Assembly (NCBI GenBank): GCA_030710605.1
Contig: CP092877.1
Span: 70,763,662-70,827,661, forward strand
Direction of reading: 5' to 3'
Source: Cordylochernes scorpioides
Lineage: Eukaryota > Arthropoda > Arachnida > Pseudoscorpiones > Chernetidae
Length of the DNA stretch: 64,000 bases
Both the position numbers and the translations under genes were made by a program. Each line of letters starts with the position of its first letter. The first letter of the stretch is position 1. The notes under the pieces were generated by a model. It searched no databases. It saw nothing but the letters and a program-made list of their open reading frames with translations, and was not told the origin of the DNA. Positions 35,972-45,474 of the stretch are shown piece by piece.

Positions 35972-36142
35972 TGTTGTGTATGTGAATAGATGAAGATTAT
36001 TTGCATTCTTTAAAGTCTCATTATGTAAGAATATATGTGTATATAAATTGGACATTTTTTGTTGGCCAAACGAAAAGAATAAGAGCTAAAAAAAGAGTCA
36101 TGGTCAAGTTTGAGTTGTTGTACATCTAATTACGACACAACC
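35972..36142 (+). repeat. Gypsy 3' LTR (171 bp)
   Basis: Begins TGTTGTGTATGTG straight after the polypurine tract and ends ACGACACAACC, followed by the TTAAC duplication. The last base differs from the 5' LTR. Confidence 0.93.
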
Positions 36143-36147
36143 TTAAC

Positions 36148-37796
36148 AACATCCATCCTCACTGAAGACACAAAAGTTGCCTGTTATGCATATTATATAG
36201 CCATATGGCACACAAGTAGCAGTATAGAAATATCAGAAAATACTGAACACATCAATGAGAGGACTGGAGAAGTGGGCAATGAAACTCAAAATGACAATAA
36301 ACCCAATAAACACAAACCTATAGGTCTCCTTCACGGACAGGAAAAAAGGCATGAATATAACTCCAAAATAAGCATAAACAACCATATAATTGATAAAATT
36401 TGATCTCCAAATTACCTAGGTGTGATACCAGAAACCTAAACATTCTGAGAAGGCTATGTGGAACAAATTGGGGAGCAAAACCCAAAATTCTCAGAACAAC
36501 ATATATCACCTTAATAAGGCCAATAATGGCATATGCAACAACTGTTTAGGCTCCCTCAAGTTCATCACTAAAAAGAATACTAGACAGTGTTCAAGCAAAA
36601 CGGCCAAATTAATCACTGGTTCTGTTTCAAATACCAACAATTAGAAAATTCAGAGAATGTGGTCTAGACCTACTTGAAAGCAGAAGACAATTAAAAACCA
36701 TAAAATTCACCAATAGCTTAAAAACTAAATAAACCTTGCACATATCCCATAGAACCTATTTAAACTGGACACAAAAAGAAAGGCTCAAAAAATCTTCAAC
36801 ACTTCAGTACGACAACATTAGAAAGAGCATAAATATGAAACATAATGAATTTCAAATTCGAAAATAACCAATATTTCCTACCCCATTGCCATCAAATGTA
36901 ATCATCAATCTTAACCTGAATTAACCCTGCAATAAAAAAGAGAACAAAAACATACTTGAAAAGAAAGGACTTGACACAATCGTTTTAGGCGATCAGATAA
37001 ATTATTTAACAGCATATACAGACGGATCATCAGACCTTACCATAAGTAATGGAGGGGCTGGAATAAACATAATACTGCAAGATGGAACATACATCAAAAT
37101 CAAAAAAGGAGCAAGAAAGATTTCGTCAAACTTCACTTGTGAACTGACAGCTATCTGGAAAGCTCTTGATGTATGCCTTAACCAACCCTCCCTGCATCAA
37201 GCAGAAGGAATTATAATATACCGTACAACGACTTCATATCCTATCTAGAAGCAATTCAGAAGGGCAATACTATAATCACACAGAAAATACATTCGTTACT
37301 TACTCAACTGATATCATTGGAGAATAGCTGCATTCTAAAATGGATTCCTGCCAGTGTTTGGATCGGGGGTAATGAAATGGCAGTTGAATTTGCAATGGAA
37401 TCCAGAAAGTTGAGCCAAAGGAAAGAACAAATGACATTATTTGACGCTAATGCTTTTTCAAAATACAAGATAATTAAACAAAAAATAAGAAAAGATCAAA
37501 ATGTGAAATAAACTCCGAGAGAAAAATGACAAAACTATAACAAGATTTAGAAAAAAAACATTATAAAGGATGACAATACATCCAGATGGCACAAGAACCT
37601 ATAGAACATGCAACAACTGACCTGGTGTGGAACTAACACCTACCCACATATTCTCATGCCCGCAGCTTTGCAGAAAATTTACATAGATCCAGAGCAGCTG
37701 CTTTACACACCCAAGATAGGGGACAATGCTGCTGCTGCTGTGATAGAGATGCATGGAGACATCTGAGGCTCTTTATTGGACACGACAAAAACAACA
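36148..37796 (+). pseudogene. Jockey-like ORF2, 3' part: RT active site and RNase H
   Basis: Directly after the gypsy element the coding trace resumes with ILTEDTKVACYAYYIAIW at about 36,155; the YADD catalytic box has decayed to YAYY. The thumb and connection region (36,240-36,950) is fragmented. An RNase H1-type domain follows, with AYTDGSSD at 37,014 and CELTAIWKALD at about 37,138. A Cys-rich C-terminal trace (TCNN-type remnant and TPTHIFSCP, 37,610-37,670) ends the ORF. Numerous stop codons mark it as old. Confidence 0.85.
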
Positions 37797-37960
37797 ACGG
37801 CATTCCAGAGTAAAATAAATCATAAGAGATATCATCAGATAAATATTTTTCAAATGAATTAAAATAAATATAATCGATACTGAGAGAGAGTTGAATTTAA
37901 AAAAATATAGAAAATCATTATTTTCGAAATTTAAATAGCTGAGAGGATTCCAGCAAACCG

Positions 37961-38380
37961 CATCTAAAATATCAAATTTTTTTTTTGCTACATGTTTTAA
38001 CTTGCATATACCTATTTTGCATATCTCAGATTGTATTTAAAAATCGTTAACCATTTCTTCTAACTTTTGGTGAAATGGTGTTTTATTAATTTATCATTTG
38101 ATATTATTAGGGTTCTTTCCTGGTATTCAAAAAGGAACAATACGTGTCGTTCAGTTATATTTTTCCATTTATCAAACAATTTGGCCGCTGAATCTCTGAT
38201 TCTGGTACAGCGCCATCTAGCGAATAAAGTTGTAACTAAAATGAATTTCGAATTTTTCATTATTTGCCATAAAAAATCCCATTGCATCCTGAACACAATG
38301 GTGTTTACCGCATTGCTCTAGCGCAAATATTCGCGGAGTTATTAATTTTTAAAGTTGTGCGGGACTTTTGGATCACCCTG
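37961..38380 (-). repeat. Right terminal inverted repeat, about 420 bp
   Basis: Inverse complement of the left TIR. The outermost 50 bp are identical to those of the other end, as expected for intact transposase-binding termini. The equivalent of the TIR ORF lies at 38,060-38,296 on the minus strand. Confidence 0.95.
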
Positions 38381-38382
38381 TA

Positions 38383-38534
38383 TATATATATAAGTGTAAT
38401 AATTTTTATCCCTTTTGTTTTTAATTTTTTAAAATAAATCCTTTTATTATACTGTGTTTCTGTGCATTTATTTCCCCCATTGTTTTTCCTTTCAGTCGAT
38501 CACCATTTATTTTTTTTTTAAACGAACACGAACA
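38383..38534 (+). repeat. BEL 3' LTR, right part
   Basis: Continuation of the 3' LTR after the inserted transposon. The LTR sequence at the insertion point is (TA)6 in the uninterrupted 5' copy and (TA)1 plus (TA)6 around the insert here, so one TA was duplicated. It ends CACGAACA at 38,534, followed by AGGAT. Confidence 0.95.
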
Positions 38535-40797
38535 AGGATAATTGACTCTGTAGAGATCTATGCAACAATCCTGTGTTTGGAAGTACCCTTTAATAATTTG
38601 AATGTTGAAATCTTTATTACTGGTAAAATGTATGGAGAAAATGTAGATTTTTAAGGTTGAAATTCTCTCTTTTTTTTTTTTCTTGATTTACCCTGAAAAC
38701 GAATAGGCCAAATATTATGGAACAAGCCTAAATCAATGTTTAGTTGACTTTCGTTCCACTAGATGGCGGTTTGCTATCTAAAAATGCTCATGTGAGCAGT
38801 CAAGAAAGACCTTTTTTTATATTTTTATTTGTGAATTACTTCTTTTGTTAGCTTATATTTTCTGACTAAAGTCGTACATAATAGATTTATTATATTCAAG
38901 TTTAAAAGGGCGAGTTATCGAGGCAAAAAAAGGGCTTATTTCTTAATACAAACGCTAGGAAATATAACCTGTGGAGTATTGGATCGAAAACCCGCCCATT
39001 TAAATTGTAATAGAAGAAGAAAGGTATCGCCGGTTAATTTCTGAATTTCACATTTTAACCTGGAAAACTTGTTTAAAACACGAACCTCAAAGAGCGTTAC
39101 ATATTCTGACCGAGAAGATGGTTAAACTACGCTGCCTCATTCTTACCATATGACATTAAATGTTTTTCTTTGGTTTAAGAAGTAGAATTCTATCGAAAGT
39201 CGATTGGCTAGCACAGTATTGAATAGATTTTAAAAATGAGATTCAATATTTTAGAATACAGTTTTTTTTTTAATTTTAATAACACGTATAGTGTTTGAAT
39301 TTTATGCTGCTGTTATATACTTGATTGCATGCTGAATTCCTATTATAGGAAAGGATCTTATTTGAAACTTGCTGAATTCATTCGAAAAACAAGATTTGAC
39401 AGATGAGTTTCTTACAGGAGGCATTAAGATTCATATATGGATTTAAAACTAAATTTTTGAGGCCTATCAAACTTGGCGTGTAAAAATAAGGCTGAGGTAA
39501 AAACTTCCAATTATTCATTGATCCAGCCAACAGCTTGGAATTCCTCCATCACAGTTCAGTTAGATTCGGTGTAAACTTTCCGAGACTTCAGCCTGTTGCA
39601 CGTGCGGTCATGAAATTTGATGATATTTAAACAAAAATTATAAATTAGAATTCTCTCTAACGTTTGAAATAAAATTTCTGTTTCAAACTGCTTTAAGCGA
39701 TGAGGTTTATTGAATTTTATGTGTATGTATGACATGCCGAAATGAAGTGGCTTCGCGCATGCGTCGAACTGAATGGTTGTCACCGTTGGCATTGGGAGGT
39801 AGTCACATTCAATTTTAAACATAAGGTATTAGAGCTTTATCTGTATGGAAGAATTCAAACTATTTAGTGCTTTTTTCAAATCAAAATAATGTCCAATTAT
39901 ATATACTTTAATGAGAAAATAATAGGAGAGCCATCATTGGCAAACCCTTCCAGAGGTTTCGCCAGTTGAATCTACCATACAACTTTACCACTGACAAACC
40001 AAGCCTGCCCAATATTTTCTCAGTATGAATTTGTTTAGATTTGAAAACACTAGTTTGTATACTTCCTCACATCTAATATTCACTTTATGCCATTTCAACC
40101 ATATCTGTGAACGATTTCCTTAGTCAATCTCTACAAAGCACAAACTAACAATATTTTCTATGGTCACTTGACGGTGGAAAAAAACTGAAGTGAAGTGAAT
40201 TCTATCTCTTGAGAAATTGCTAGCATTCATCAGTTCAAGGTATACGTGGTGTACACTTTGTAAATCCATTTTATATTTGTTCTCTAGATTACGTTGGCTG
40301 AGGTTTACGAACTTCCGCGGTTTATTGTAGGATTCACCAAGCCATTTGTCATTTTGGAATAAATGTTTGTTTGGCTGTTTTCAATTTTCCGTGAAAAAAT
40401 AATGTCTTCTAAAAAAAAAATTAAAACATTCATTATACGTTCGGTGACGGGGTGGTATTTAAAAAAAAAAACAGATTGTGAGTGGATTATCCAAAATAGA
40501 ATGCTAGCAGAAACAAGAGAGGCCCAACTCTCATATCAACTGATGCGCCAGTCTGATTCTTCTAGGCTTATCTCTACTTATTGTACACTTCTAGCTCACT
40601 TAACGCATTATTTTAAATATTACTTATGAGATACACGCTTATCTTGGATCAAAATTCTCTATTGACAGGATATAGTTCCTAGCAGAGATCTTGTAGAAGA
40701 GGACGGACGATCAGTCACGTCAAAATATTAGAAGATTTTTTTTTAAAAATGTTTTCGAGAAAAGCGTAATTGATGTATCTCATATGGATTGATTTAC

Positions 40798-40835
40798 ACT
40801 CATGGACAAACTTAAGAAGGTTTTACCTTCAAACA
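40798..40835 (+). mobile_element. MITE family 1, copy 5 (one end only)
   Basis: TACACTCATGGACAAACTTA matches the left terminus, but homology fades after about 35 bp and no right end is found. A truncated remnant. Confidence 0.6.
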
Positions 40836-41727
40836 GGATTACCTATGTCTCACATAGTTTTTCTCTAAAATATTTTGGGAAAGAATTCAAGTAACGTAAA
40901 CGAATTTAAATAGAATGTTTTGACAGAGATCTCTTCCCTATCTCTATAAATACCGTATGTCAACCCGCTGTGTTAGTTTATACTGTCAGGAAGTATGTCC
41001 CGGAACCTTGGAAAGTCCCACGTGACCAGCCCCGGGCAAGATGGCCAATCAAATTACAGCCACCTAATTGGGCACGTTCTCCAATTGGACCATTCCTGAG
41101 TAGTCTATTGTCCTCTGAATTTGTATGTACATCATATAGAGCTCACAAGATGGCCTTCTTAAATAGAATCGACGCTGGCTCTTATAAACACCCGATTTTA
41201 CATATAAATGGTATGTAGTTTGTTTTTGTATGTATACATATATATTTGACTTCTTAAATATAAAAATAATTATGCTCTAAAGTATATGGAGTTGGTTTAG
41301 AACAACTTTTCTTCTATCCTTTATAAAGATAACTGTGTTGTTGGAAATGAGGTTATATTTCTCCTGTAGAAGGACTTCGTTCCCGAAAGCCAGAGAGAGA
41401 TTTGTGAATTAAAAATTAACGAAAAACTTTTCTCTGGGGGGGGGGGGGGGGAAGCCTGTTATTTTCAAATTATTGATACAAGGGATTATTTTGTTGAATT
41501 GTGTTAGAAATGTAATTCCAAAGTTGATACAATCTCCGGAAAATCATTTATAAATTATTGTGTGAAGATTATTAAAAAGTGATATATTTAAATTTAATTT
41601 ACACAATATCTCAGGATTTAACTAGGAATTTAAAAAAAAGTTTTATTAAATGATTATTTTTAATAGTTTCTCCAACAAGAAGTGATAACAAAAAATTTAG
41701 GAGTCGGATTTTTAACCATCTCATATA

Positions 41728-41900
41728 TATTCATGGACAGAACTTTATGAAGTTTCACCTTATAGTATGTATATCGGGATTCAGACAATAACTCTGAAAG
41801 ATATTTAATACACAGTGACTTTTATTGAAGACACACGAGATACCCAAGTGTGAACAAATTAACTCTATATAAAAACAACTCTCATGTTTTGTCCTCAGTG
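41728..41900 (+). mobile_element. MITE family 1, copy 6 (diverged)
   Basis: Left end ATTCATGGACAGAACTTTAT, internal CAGACAATAACTCTGAAAGA, right end ATGTTTTGTCCTCAGTG followed by TA. It is shorter (173 bp) through internal deletion. Confidence 0.85.
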
Positions 41901-43340
41901 TATATAGATAATAAACTTCACATTAACTGGAATATGTGTCTCTCTTAAAATCTAAACTATATTTTTACTTTCAAATAGAAACCTATATTTTCATTAGTTT
42001 TATATGAAGAAGTGGATGTAGAGATTATAGAATTTCACGAAGGTAACTGCTCTAATCGAGGGGATCCATAAAACAAATTACTACCAACCACTATGATTGA
42101 GGTAAGCTATTATTATTATTAATAAAATATCGCCCTCCAATGATACAGTAATTGATGGCCAACACCTGCCTCAACATGCCGGGATATTAGATGGCGTTAA
42201 GTTATGAGACGCCGCCCTATGAGGGAAAAGAGAAATTCCGGAAAATTAAAAATAGAGAGCAGTGGGGGAAAAAGTCTTTGGTTGAGCTCCCTCGATAAAA
42301 AGACAATTTATCACAGCTTTATGCTCTTAAATAAATCATAGGTCCTCGAAATCATTAATTCCAAGCGGAAACTACTTCACGGACGGAAATTGGCTCAGTG
42401 TACAGGACGTCTTTACCTGGGGGATCGAAGCCATGGTTACTCGACAAATTGTATGTATTCCATTCCATTTTGTTTCATTCAGGTTCATTCTTAGTCTCAA
42501 ATCTAGTATGCAAATACGGAAATATGATGTAAACGACATATAAGGCATCAGTACAATTGACTGCGTCAAAGACCCATCTATTGGATTTATTATAAACTAA
42601 AGGTTAATTTTATTCTATAATAATGGTTAAAATATTTATTTTTTGGTTTGTTTAGAATAAAGAAAAACATGTACGTATTCAGTCTGTGTTGGCTATCTTC
42701 GGCGTGAGGCAGACTGTACTCCTTTGACCAACCAAATTGTCGACTTCTTGATACATATATACATATCCAGGTATATTCAATATATAATTAGAGGTGTAAT
42801 TTTTTTTTATTTTTGAAAGAATAGCAAAAAAATATTAATTAAAAAATGGATGTAGCTCTATTTGTCAGCCTAAATATTATTTCTTCAACAAAGATAGGAT
42901 ACGCTAATGATGGAAAAAATTTCTAAGGACAAAAAATAAATATAAATAACACTATTTTTCCTCATATTTTATGTATGTAATGTACTTCATGTAACAACAT
43001 GACGTCACTTATTCCGTACGAAGTGACGGAGGAAGATGCATTTAGATTAGCTTTATAAATACAAATTTTGTACAGGATAGTTATGTACGCCCACACATCC
43101 AGTATATGTTTTTTTTTAAATCTCAATTTATTAAAGTATCCGCTCCATGTGGCACCGCCCCAAAACTATATCCGAGGTACATGTAAAAAAAAACCCTATT
43201 TACTCCAAATTTAAATCTTGCCAACGTTGATTAAATTTTAAAATGCGGCGACGTAAATCGAATCAAGGATGGAAAATGGGTTTTAAAAACTCCACGTATA
43301 TAAGTAGTAGGATAGAGGAAATCAGTTTCTCTCTCCAATA

Positions 43341-44659
43341 CGAGGTGTGTTCAAAAGGTATCGCGACTTTTGTGTTTTTTCAAAAATTATTTATTTATTC
43401 ATGAATACCTATTTTGTCCCCTTCAAAGTAATCCCCATGAGATATTATACACTTGTGCCAACGGTTTTTCCAATCTTCGAAGCACTTCAAAAAATCATTT
43501 TTAAAATCTTTTTCAGCTCCTTCTTCGATGCCGTCTTTATCTCGTCAAGCGTAGCGTAACGTCGTCCTTTCATGGGCCTCTTCAGTTTAGGGAACAAGAA
43601 AAAGTCACAGGGGGCCAGATCTGGTGAATACGGTGGCTGCGGCATCATTAGTGTGTTGTTTTTGGCCAAAAAGTCGCTCACAAGCAACGATGTGTGAGCA
43701 GGGGCGTTATCGTGGTGCAAAAGCCAATTTTTGTTCTTCCACAAATCCGGGCGTTTCTGGCGGATTGCTTCGCGCAAATTGCGCATAACTTGCAGGTAAT
43801 ATTCCTTATTGACCGTTCTACCCTGTGGCAAGAACTCATGATGCACCACGCCCCTGCAATCGAAGAAAACTGTCAGCAAAACTTTCACATTCGACCGTAC
43901 TTGGCGCGCTTTTTTCGGTCTTGGTTCGTGCGGCAGCTTCCATTGTGATGATTGAGCTTTGGTTTCCACGTCATAACCATAAACCCACGCTTCGTCACCA
44001 GTTACCCTCTGGAGCAAATTTGGGTCGTCGCGGACAGAGTCCAACATCTCATTAGCAATGTTCATGCGATGCTGTTTTTGGTCGCAATTGAGCAATTTTG
44101 GTACGAATTTCGCGGCGACCCGTCTCATGCCCAAATCATTGATAAAAATCGAATGGCACGAGCCAATCGATATGTTTAGGTCCTCAGCAACTTCTCTAAC
44201 GGTGATTCGACGATTGGCCAATATCATTTTCTCCACTTCATTAATTTTTTCGTCTGTTGTTGAAGTGCTCGGGCGTCCGGCACGCTCTTCGTCGTTCACA
44301 TCTTCTCGGCCTTCTGAGAACATTTTGTACCACCGATAAACGTTGCTTCGGTCCAAGGTAGCTTCTCCGTATGCCACAGTCAACATTCGGAATGCATCCG
44401 CGCACTTAATTTCGTTTTTCACACAAAATTTGATACAGGTTCTTTGATCCATTTTTTTTTAATAGGTAAAAATCGAAGACGATCCAAAACACCTGCAAGC
44501 AAAGCAGCTGTCAACAATTAAGTGAACATTCAAAATGGCCGAGCTTGTCGGCATAAGTGAGAGACATGAGTACCAACATAAAGCCACAAAAAGATCGAAA
44601 TTCGAATATACGTAACCCGCGAAAATTCAAAATTCGCGATACTTTTTGAACACACCTCG
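43341..44659 (-). mobile_element. Mariner transposon, nearly intact
   Basis: A 1,319-bp element flanked by duplicated TA. Its 27-bp inverted repeats read CGAGGTGTGTTCAAAAGGTA and TCGCGA at one end and the complement with one mismatch at the other. Size, TIR length and a single intronless ORF on the minus strand are typical of mariner. Nothing is nested inside it. It looks much younger than the composite at 27.5 kb. Confidence 0.97.
43487..44452 (-). CDS. Mariner transposase (DD34D), C-terminus frameshifted
   Basis: 321 codons from the ATG at 44,452 (MDQRTCIKFCVKNEIKCADA), about 120 bp inside the TIR. Residues 1-110 form the paired helix-turn-helix DNA-binding region (YRWYKMFSEGREDV, AGRPSTSTTDEKI). 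The catalytic triad is Asp153 (TGDEAW), Asp248 (LLHHDNAPAHTS) and Asp283 (SPDLAPCDFFLF); 34 residues between the last two give the mariner DD34D signature. The WVPHEL-type linker is present as WKLPHEP. The frame ends at KKILKMIF, but another frame continues at once with the family C-terminus (CFEDWKNRWHKCIISHGDYF) to about 43,400. A one-base change in an A/T run therefore removed about the last 25-30 residues. Activity is doubtful but the rest is intact. Confidence 0.95.
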   Translation of the reverse strand: MDQRTCIKFCVKNEIKCADAFRMLTVAYGEATLDRSNVYRWYKMFSEGREDVNDEERAGRPSTSTTDEKINEVEKMILANRRITVREVAEDLNISIGSCHSIFINDLGMRRVAAKFVPKLLNCDQKQHRMNIANEMLDSVRDDPNLLQRVTGDEAWVYGYDVETKAQSSQWKLPHEPRPKKARQVRSNVKVLLTVFFDCRGVVHHEFLPQGRTVNKEYYLQVMRNLREAIRQKRPDLWKNKNWLLHHDNAPAHTSLLVSDFLAKNNTLMMPQPPYSPDLAPCDFFLFPKLKRPMKGRRYATLDEIKTASKKELKKILKMIF

Positions 44660-44661
44660 TA

Positions 44662-45433
44662 TATAGTCGGGGATAATATTCATCAATTAGGTTGACTAAC
44701 TTCTATATTATACTAAGTTAGCATAACTTGAGATATTTTAAACATATATGAGCATTGTATGTCGTTTTCAAATACTCGTGTTGTTAATCTAAAAAATATT
44801 TAGGGCCATGTGACTGGTTTTACATGCAAGGGCTCCACGAACCGTCTTTGGCCGTAGGAAAAAAATCAATAAGACTTTCCAGTAATATTCGTTTTAGAAT
44901 TCGATCAGTTGTTTATCAAGTTCATTTTGTATCATCATGAAGAGAGAAAAACCGAGTTGATGGGGATCTAGGCGAGTTGAGCAGAAGATAACTGAAGTAA
45001 AACCAATTGCTTTAAACGAGGACTTATAGATGCTGAGATTTCAAACCTGATGTCTCCTCAACAATCATGGGGTTGTTACTAACGTCCTGTGACCTCCCAA
45101 AATTATTTTTCAAAATATATTATTAGATCGTAGAGAGGGGGGATTAAAACCTAAGCCAAACATTACTTGAAACTGATGGAAATTTAAAGGCTGGACGCTC
45201 GCTCTGAATCCTTAGAGAAAATTTGAAAACCCACCGAAATTGTTAAGCAAGAAATCAACTCTTCTAAACCATCCACGAATCCTTAACAAATATGTCGGTT
45301 AAGGAACATTGCTAACCCTCATGTTATATTTATACAAAAGTCTGTGTATTGTAAAATAAAATGCACTCGAATTATTTCAATGTAGTAAGAGGTATCCTGA
45401 GAAAACCTGTAATTGAAATATCTTCTTCAAACA
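44662..45433. other. Non-coding DNA upstream of the Gln/Pro-rich ORF
   Basis: No ORF or element recognised. TTGAAATATCTTCTTCAAACAG ending at about 45,433 is a plausible 3' splice site, which would make 45,434-45,474 a short 5' untranslated stretch of the exon that follows. Confidence 0.35.
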
Positions 45434-45474
45434 GTAACAATTAGTATTCATTAATCTGTATTGAGAAGAACAGG

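Larger units (their letters stand above)
31788..36142 (+). mobile_element. Ty3/gypsy LTR retrotransposon, old and degenerate
   Basis: LTR starts are TGTTGTTTATG and TGTTGTGTATG, and both LTRs end GACACAAC. TTAAC flanks both sides (31,783-31,787 and 36,143-36,147). AAAGTGGCGACGAGG after the 5' LTR is a typical gypsy leader/primer site and AAGGGGGAGA before the 3' LTR is the polypurine tract. The internal order is gag, protease, reverse transcriptase, RNase H, integrase, which separates Ty3/gypsy from copia. The whole 4.35-kb element is broken by stops and frameshifts. Confidence 0.95.
29719..37796 (+). mobile_element. Jockey-like non-LTR retrotransposon, split by a gypsy element
   Basis: ACGGCATTCCAG at 29,707-29,718 is repeated at 37,797-37,808, a 12-bp target duplication of LINE type. 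Without the gypsy insert the element is about 3.7 kb: ORF2 with AP-type endonuclease, reverse transcriptase and an RNase H domain, ending in the A-rich ACAAAAACAACA. ORF1 is absent, so the 5' end is truncated. It lies immediately upstream of the transposase ATG, reading away from it on the opposite strand. Confidence 0.93.
27522..38380 (-). mobile_element. IS630/Tc1/mariner-type transposon with long TIRs and nested cargo
   Basis: The element starts CAGGGTGATCCAAAAGTCCC and ends with the exact complement, flanked by a duplicated TA. The inverted repeats are about 420 bp long and about 97 percent identical by eye. Without the nested LINE and gypsy the element is about 2.77 kb (27,522-29,718 plus 37,809-38,380) and encodes one decayed transposase on the minus strand. 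As it stands it is 10.9 kb. Because its host LTR is much younger than its cargo, it probably moved as a composite (see findings). Confidence 0.95.
20114..38534 (+). mobile_element. BEL/Pao LTR retrotransposon, young, 3' LTR split by a nested insertion
   Basis: The two LTRs (20,114-20,906, and 26,876-27,521 plus 38,383-38,534) differ by about two substitutions and three small indels over roughly 790 bp. Between them lies one gag-pol frame with the BEL order: gag, three zinc knuckles, aspartic protease, reverse transcriptase, RNase H, integrase. A purine-rich tract (GTGGGAGAA) precedes the 3' LTR. The intact element would be about 7.0-7.4 kb; the rest of the span is a 10.9-kb transposon inserted in its 3' LTR and a 521-bp insertion in integrase. 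Two lesions (a stop codon and the integrase insertion) make this copy non-autonomous. Confidence 0.97.
38540..43338. other. AT-rich DNA beyond the nest, no gene supported
   Basis: Contains MITE copies 5 and 6, a fragment of the 57-kb foldback family at about 39,930-39,990 (CCTTCCAGAGGTTTCGCCAG), a G-run at 41,437-41,451 and a possible TATA box (CTATAAATA, about 40,942), followed 25-30 bp later by a GC-richer stretch open to 41,218. That stretch has no recognisable protein motif, so a promoter there is only a possibility. Confidence 0.5.
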
